Below are positions 58,348-64,000 of a stretch of DNA of 64,000 nucleotides, piece by piece. This DNA is from Falciphora oryzae (lineage: Eukaryota; Ascomycota; Sordariomycetes; Magnaporthales; Magnaporthaceae), in NCBI GenBank assembly GCA_000733355.1, contig JNVV01000067.1, positions 122,053 to 186,052 of the forward strand, in the 5' to 3' direction. Position 1 is the first letter of the stretch; every line of letters begins with the position of its first letter. The position numbers and the translations under genes are program-made. Under the pieces are notes generated by a model. The model was not told the DNA's origin. It was given only the letters and a program-made list of their open reading frames with translations, and did not search any database.

Positions 58348-59264
58348 CCTGGCGAGAGGTCGGATGCGGACGCGGACGGGTGCTCCAAGTTTCGGCACGA
58401 AGGGGTTGTTGTGATCAGGAGCCTAGTCCAGCGCAGGAGTGTGCCGGTGGCCGCGCGCAAGGAGGGATTTGTAGCTAAACGGGGGTATTGCTGTTGACGG
58501 CTAGGAGCCCAAAGCTCGTCGTATATCCAAGAAGTGCCTGCGGGACGGCGTGGTGGAAAATCGCCACACTGCAGCTTTTCCTCCTCTTCCTCGTTCTCGT
58601 CCTCCTTTTTCCTCCTCCTTTCACACTCAACCTACCTAGTACCTACCCGCCATGCCCGTTCCTTCATCATGACTCGGCTCAAGGGCAAATTCCTTTACGA
58701 TTTCGCTCGTGCCCATCCGTTCGGCTTCAGGTAAAAGTCACCGAACAGGGGACAGTCCTGCTGATACGCTATGTAACCCCCGAGTGGGCTGTTTATAAGC
58801 AGGAGAGTGCGGGGCGCGGCCCGCTAAACTCGTGAACCCCTCCACCGCTGAGGACCGCGCATTCCGGCCAATGGGATCCGAAAACATCGACCTATTCGGG
58901 CAACTGCCGTAGTCGTGTTTTCGGGCAAGCCACAGCCGAATCAACATGAACACAAGGCCGATTGCACAACCTGCCGCTGGCCCAATCCGCGTGTCTTGGC
59001 CGGTGTTCAGTTTTTACTTCCTGCCGCCTCGGGCCTCCGCTCGGGGTAACTGGGGCTCTTGAGCATTGATGCGGCCGTTGTCGGTTTTTTGTAAGCCAGC
59101 TATTCGGGGACATTGCACTAGGTGGACGCACCCATTCCTGTAACTTTTAAAGAAACCTCCCTCTCGGCCTTTTTTTTTCCTTAACATTTGTTCCACAGCC
59201 TTCTTTGCACACTCAAATCGAACACCGGAGCATCGATCAGGCGCCGTTTGAACCATTGTCCGTC
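58348..59264. promoter_or_regulatory. Divergent promoter of Diels-Alderase and second P450
   Basis: About 900 bp between divergent cluster genes. It includes a CT/TCCTCC-rich tract (58,570-58,625) and a CCTACCTAGTACCTACC block at 58,631-58,647. The first part may contain a 5' exon of the Diels-Alderase gene. Confidence 0.5.
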
Positions 59265-61280
59265 ATGGCCACCATCCTTCCAGTCAGCACAGCCTGGCTT
59301 CAAAACCAGCTTCTAAACAGACATAATACTGTCGAATTTGACCAAAGCATCATCACTTTAACCTTGCTGGCTCTTATCCTCGTGCCCCTCATCGCAAAAG
59401 TCCTTGTCGGCGGCGGTGCTAAGGCAACTAAGGTCCCGCTCATTAATCCGCCCGGGCTGTTCCAGCTGGTGACCCAAAAGAGATTCGAGTTTGTCCGGGA
59501 GGGTAGCGAACTCTTACGCGAAGGCCGGCGGCGCTTTCCCGGCAAACCCTTCGCCCTCATCACCAACGTCAACCCCGTCACCGTCCTTCCCCCAAACAGG
59601 GCCAAAGAGGTTAATGACCTGCCAACGCTTAGTTTCCGAAAGGCTGTTAGCTCAGTAAGGCACCTTTCCCCTTCTTTCCTTCGTCCGCTAATAGCCGCCA
59701 CGCCGGGGCCGAGCGGGGCGCCCGCTGAGAAACATACCGCTTGAAACTGACAGTTCTATGTTGTTCTTTGCGAACTACAGGACGTACCCCCCGGCCTGGC
59801 CGGGTTTGGGTTCTACCGCCTGCTTGAACACCCTACCGAGATGGTGCAGAAAGTGATCACAAAGCACCTAACGAAGCGGCTGAGTAAGTTTCTAGCGCGT
59901 GACATCTAGGCGTTGCGAGCTGTGGCGGCTTCAAGAGGTATGATTGCTAACCCGAACGATCTCCGCGGCCTTTCAAAGACACCGTTACGGAACCCCTCGC
60001 TTTGGAAACCTCGTTCGCGGTCGCGAAAATCTTGGGCAACAAGCCCGGTGAGCCCCCGCCTCCGCGTCCTCCTGCCGCACCTTCAATGGCACGAAGCGAT
60101 TCTTCCCAAACTAACGAGCCGTGATCGCCAAGACTGGTTCGAGGTCACAATCCAAGAGGCTGCCCTCGACATTGTAGCCCGGCTTTCCTCGCGCGTCTTT
60201 TTGGGATCCGATGTCTGCCGCGACGAAAAATGGCTGGAAATTACAAAAAACTACACCATGGTGCAAAACCAAGGCGTCTACACCATGCGGCTGTTCCCAA
60301 AATTCTTCCGCCCGATCGTGTACCTTTTCGACCCGAGCTGCAGGAAGACGAGGCAACTGTACTATCGAGCGCGCGACATCGTTGAGCCCGTAGTCGCGAA
60401 GCGGCGCAAGGAGCGGCAGCTACCTGACGCGGCGCCGGCGCCCGTATACAACGACGCCATTGAATGGGCCGAGTCCGAAGCGGCGGGAATGGCATACGAC
60501 CCAACCGACTTCCAGCTCATCCTTTCGTTTGCGGCCATCCACACAACTACGGACCTAATATGCCAAACGATGGTTCAGTTGACCGCGGACCCGAAAAATG
60601 TCGAAGCGCTGAGGGAGGAAATGCTGGAGGTTCTACCGACGGGCGGGTGGAAAAAAGCCTCCATCGCGCGCCTGAAGCTGCTGGATAGCGCCATCAAAGA
60701 AGCCCAAAGGCTCAAGCCCATCATGATGCGTAGGTTTTACTCCTCCAGTCGTAGGTCATGTGCTGTTTTCAGTCTTTCCGCCAACTGCCGGGATCGCAGC
60801 TAACCGAACGGCTCAATTTCGTCAGTTAACATGGTCCGTAGAGCAACCGCAGACGTTAAGCTAAACGACGGAATCATCGTGCCAAAGGGAGGAGTAGTGG
60901 TTGTGGACTCGGCCAACCTTCACAATCCGGAGCTGTACGAAAACCCACACAAGTACAACATGTACCGGTTCGCCGACATGCGCAAACAGCCAGGCGCCGA
61001 GAACAAAGCCCAATTAGTTTCGCTGGCGCCGGAGCATTTGCCATTCGGGTACGGGAAATATGCATGCCCCGGCCGCTTCTTCGCCGCCAACGAGGTCAAG
61101 ATGGCGCTGTGTCACATGCTGCTCAAATACGACTGGGAGCTCGCGCCAGGCACCTCGCTGGAGCCCAAGTGGTTCGGAACCGACCCTTACGTCGACCCAC
61201 GGGCCAAATTGCTGTGCCGCCGGAGGAAGGAGGAGATCGACCTGGACAATCTCGAGGTCGACTATAAGGCCGAGGAGTAG
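59265..61280 (+). CDS. Cytochrome P450 monooxygenase (cluster, second)
   Basis: Five exons (59,265-59,654; 59,781-59,883; 59,979-60,047; 60,097-60,729; 60,826-61,280) can be joined in phase to give 549 residues. The N-terminus has a membrane helix (about residues 29-47). The I-helix reads A-A-I-H-T-T-T-D, the K-helix E-A-Q-R, and the heme loop F-G-Y-G-K-Y-A-C-P-G-R with Cys479. The pattern resembles P450s of the ent-kaurene-oxidase-like group found in cytochalasan clusters, which hydroxylate the macrocycle. Intron 3 is only 49 nt and has no obvious branch site; the acceptor I use removes a Trp-His-Glu that looks coding, so this junction is doubtful. Confidence 0.8.
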
Positions 61281-63453
61281 GGCATGCCCCAGGACCTTTT
61301 TTTTTTTCTTGGTTCAAGGGAGGACTCATGGGGCACGGCCTGCGCAATCTTGACGTTGGGCAGGCGGTCCTGGACTCTCCCGCGCGCGGGAGGCGGGTGT
61401 GGACGGGTCGTACGAGGGATCGTCGCGGTTGGGCGAGCGGCGCGTCGAGAAAACCGCGTGTTTTCCAGGACTGCTAGAGGGTTATGCGTGCTGAGGCCCA
61501 AAATGATGGCGGTGGGTAATGTAGTGGTGGTATTTCTGTGGGGGAGGCCAAGACTTGCTTCTGTTTGCAGCCGGGAGCCGGGACTGTTTCTGCTTGTCAG
61601 GGAATGTCGTGTCCACGGCCTTATAAACCCCGGCCAAACGCCTAGCTAGACTCCCGCTTGCAAACGACCCTGTCGATAGGCAGCACCGCTGATTTTGTTT
61701 TGAAACTTTCGGCGTTTATTCGACGTTTCCGACCGGTGCGCTCGTCACGACCCGCATCTCGGCGGGACTCACGGCAGCATCGGCGTCGCGCGAGAAGCGC
61801 CCTACACGCCACTCGTACCCTCGAGCGATCCCTACGTATTCGCGAGAGCCTGGGACGCGGAGAGCAGCAGCGTCGGCTGCACCATCGACCAGAAACTCAG
61901 CAACGGGAGCTTCTTTTGCTCGTGGGTGTGGCACGGGGGCTCACCTCAACAGCGGGCGTTCAAGCTCATGGACGGCATCAATGTGAACTCCCCCGACGTC
62001 TTTGCCTACGCGGGCCTCGGCGTGGCGGTTCACTTTCGGCCACAGGAGCACCGCTGACGCTGTACGTCGCCCAGCGCGCCGGATACGGCTTCGGGGATCA
62101 TCTCGTCCTCGACCGACGGTGCCGGCGCCGCCGTCATGACGTTGAAGTCGGACGGCGCAGCATCTCCAAGACGCTCACCAAGGACGCCGTCTACATGCTG
62201 AAGCACCAGTGACCGCGCGGAGGGGTCGGGGCAGGCCACTCACATCATCGGGGGCGGCAAACTCCAACTATGCGCAATGGGTCGCGTTCGGCGTGGGCTG
62301 GAACATCGAGCCCGTGGTACGGGGGCTGAAAGTACTCGGTCCAGTGCGACATCGACGCCCGGAACGGCGTCTTCGGGTACAGGAACGTCACCCTCGCCGT
62401 CGGTAGGGGAACACTGGAACCGCTCCATGTCGGGGGAGGTGGCGTTCGACCGCTTCCTCTCGTCTTCGGGATCCCGCAGCCCCCGGATAAGTCAGCCATC
62501 AGCGACGCGCTATTGGCCACCGTTGCGACCGCGCCTTACTTCACGGCGTACGAGGACGGCGGCGCGGGCTGGGCGCCAGTCGTTCGTGAACCTCATCAGC
62601 CGGTTCGGGGACTACGGGGCACCCTGTCGACGAATGTGACCGTCAAGCGCCCTTGGCTTTCCCGGATCCTTCGAACGCCTTGGATGACGTCTTGGGTCTT
62701 GTCGGGGGCCCGGCTGTCGTCCTGGTCCGTGTTGAACGTGTCCCTCGTCCCTACAAGCGGCTTCGCCCGAGTCTCGTACCTACGGGTGGGCTCGGGCAAA
62801 CATTTGCAATTGCGTATGCCGTCGTGCCCATGGTCCTCAGATGGATCATGATCGGGCTTTTGGTCAAAAGGAAAAGAGACTGGAACCGGAGTGGAAATCG
62901 TCCGGACTGACGAGCCGCCTGGATGTTGATCACTGGCCCGTTCGCCCAACGACATTCTAAGGTGGCCATGGCCGTGGCTAAGACATGGATAGTCTTTGAC
63001 ACATCCCCGCACTTGATCTTGAAAGTGTTACCGCGGGGTACCTTTGCGTGGTTGGCCACTGTTTGCCTTGCCCAATACGAAGCCGTCCAAATCCGTCCTG
63101 TCGACGACCATGATTGCGAGGGTAGCTTCCAAGTGAAATCCAAAGCCTATTATCGATCCGCGCCGAGGCTCAGCATACCGCGTGCGCCAATCTACCGTCC
63201 ATCTCCCAACAACTTCATCACTTGCCAAGCTCTCCAATATCAACCATGGGCGTCAAACCCAGCCAAAAGGGTGATGTCGAGCATTCGGCCGAGCACTACC
63301 AACGACGTCGTGAAAAGTTGGTTGATCGAGGAACCGTAAAGAAGCCACATTCTGACTCCACAAAGATTAACAAATACGGAGTATTGTGCAAATGGACAAA
63401 GTAAGCAACACTTCACTCGAGAACAAATTATTTTAAACGATAAAAACCTAATA
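61281..63453. other. Decayed region right of the cluster
   Basis: No intact gene. A stretch at about 61,780-62,060 reads as plausible protein in one plus frame, and similar short stretches occur in other frames up to about 62,650, suggesting an unidentified coding remnant broken by frameshifts. The rest up to 63,450 shows nothing I recognise. Confidence 0.4.
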
Positions 63454-63500
63454 ACGTGGTTCACCACCGAGTGCCACAAACCACCGAGTGCCACACTTAC
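63454..63500. repeat. Candidate terminal repeat of the pogo-type element
   Basis: Just inside a TA dinucleotide (63,452-63,453), the sequence contains two direct copies of ACCACCGAGTGCCACA about 19 bp apart. It lies about 60 bp beyond the transposase stop, where a terminal inverted repeat would be expected. The matching other end lies outside the window, so it is unproven. Confidence 0.35.
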
Positions 63501-63560
63501 AGCCGACCTCCAGTCAATCGACGCGCATGCCAACCCAACAACGCCAGCAACCCATTCAAA

Positions 63561-64000
63561 CTACTCAGAACTATATACATTAGACATTTCTACTTCCTTT
63601 TGACAAGTGCGCGCATTGTGTCCGGTTTTGCCGCAAGTGCCACATCGCCGACGAGTTATCGTCGCCCTCCTTTCCTAATGTAACAAGGGGTCAAAGACGG
63701 CTTGGAGAAGGATCTCTATATTGCAGATAATCTTTCTATGGGCTCAAGAGATGCTTGAGGAAGAAGGAATCTTTCCTGGAGGACATAGGAGATGGCAGGG
63801 TTTATATAAACCACCCTGTGATCCGTGCGAAGTATTGAATACATGATTCACACTGCCCCTCCGGCCTTCAGCCTTTGGGCCTCGGGGCCGTTGGGCACCT
63901 ATACCGGTTCCCGGACCTTCTGTGGGGCCGATTAGGTGAGTCCACAGGTTCTTCCGTGTGACACCTAACCCCTATAATCGCGCATTTTTTGCTGTAACTG
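63561..64000 (-). pseudogene. C-terminal end of a pogo/Fot1-Pot2-type transposase, interrupted by a solo LTR
   Basis: On the minus strand, 63,678-63,561 encodes a CCHC knuckle (C-G-T-C-G-K-T-G-H-N-A-R-T-C) followed by a short acidic tail and TAG stop (63,563-63,561). This knuckle and tail are the signature of the C-terminus of fungal pogo-like DDE transposases. The frame continues beyond the solo LTR at 63,964-64,000 once the LTR and one CCTAA are removed, with one TAG in it. The DDE core lies outside the window. Confidence 0.75.
63679..63963 (-). repeat. Solo LTR (285 bp) of the chromovirus family, target duplication CCTAA
   Basis: The reverse complement starts TGTCACACGG and ends CCTTGTTACA, and it matches the 3' LTR at 9,843-10,127 at equal length. 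CCTAA flanks both sides (63,674-63,678 and 63,964-63,968). There is no polypurine tract or internal sequence beyond it, so it is a recombined solo LTR. It is much less mutated than the 5' LTR at 2,747-2,940. Confidence 0.92.

Noticed and set aside
57301..58497. Plus-strand 398-residue ORF opposite the Diels-Alderase
   Set aside because: It is a shadow frame; the minus strand carries the family motifs and spliced 3' exon.
63679..64000. End of a full-length chromovirus continuing beyond the window
   Set aside because: CCTAA flanks both sides of the 285-bp LTR, and transposase sequence, not retroelement interior, resumes at 63,964.

Overview
The window is nuclear DNA of a filamentous ascomycete (Pezizomycotina), most likely a Sordariomycete. 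The evidence is short spliceosomal introns (49-222 nt, GT-AG), GC-rich coding sequence, HET/STAND-type genes, RIP-like decay of transposons, pogo-type transposases, and an iterative PKS-NRPS gene cluster. The gene set resembles known cytochalasan/ACE1-type clusters, but I cannot name the species.

Left part (1-12,150): a transposon graveyard. A decayed gag-protease fragment of a Ty3/gypsy element lies on the minus strand (1-2,450). A minus-strand EZH2/KMT6-like histone methyltransferase pseudogene (12,150 down to 2,575) is cut twice: by a solo LTR (10,195-10,676, target duplication TCGAG) and by a 7.4-kb chromodomain-bearing Ty3/gypsy element (2,747-10,127, duplication CCTTA). That element carries a further solo LTR in its gag (4,644-5,147, duplication TCGTA). 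The stop codons I checked sit where CAA, CAG or TGG is expected, as RIP would produce.

Middle left (12,173-26,029): ordinary and fast-evolving fungal genes. These are an EST1-like protein, HET-like and HeLo-like incompatibility fragments, a tandem AAA ATPase, a large SF1-helicase-like protein with altered ATPase residues, and a secreted SGNH/GDSL esterase. A 1.1-kb element with terminal inverted repeats (27,484-28,580) separates this block from the cluster.

Right half (29,072-61,280): a cytochalasan-type biosynthetic cluster. In order it holds a Zn2Cys6/AflR-like regulator, an MFS exporter, an alpha/beta-hydrolase, an O-methyltransferase-like enzyme, a trans-acting enoyl reductase, a 4,265-residue PKS-NRPS (KS-AT-DH-MT-KR-ACP-C-A-T-R), a P450, a lipocalin-like Diels-Alderase and a second P450. 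By analogy with characterised pathways, the PKS-NRPS and enoyl reductase would make an aminoacyl polyketide released reductively as an aldehyde. The hydrolase and Diels-Alderase would then act in pyrrolinone formation and [4+2] closure of the isoindolone/macrocycle, and the P450s and methyltransferase would tailor it. No Baeyer-Villiger monooxygenase is present in the window. Two related direct repeats bracket the hydrolase-methyltransferase-reductase block.

Right edge (61,281-64,000): decayed sequence, then the C-terminal end of a pogo-type transposase gene split by a 285-bp solo LTR (63,679-63,963, duplication CCTAA) of the same family as the 7.4-kb element.
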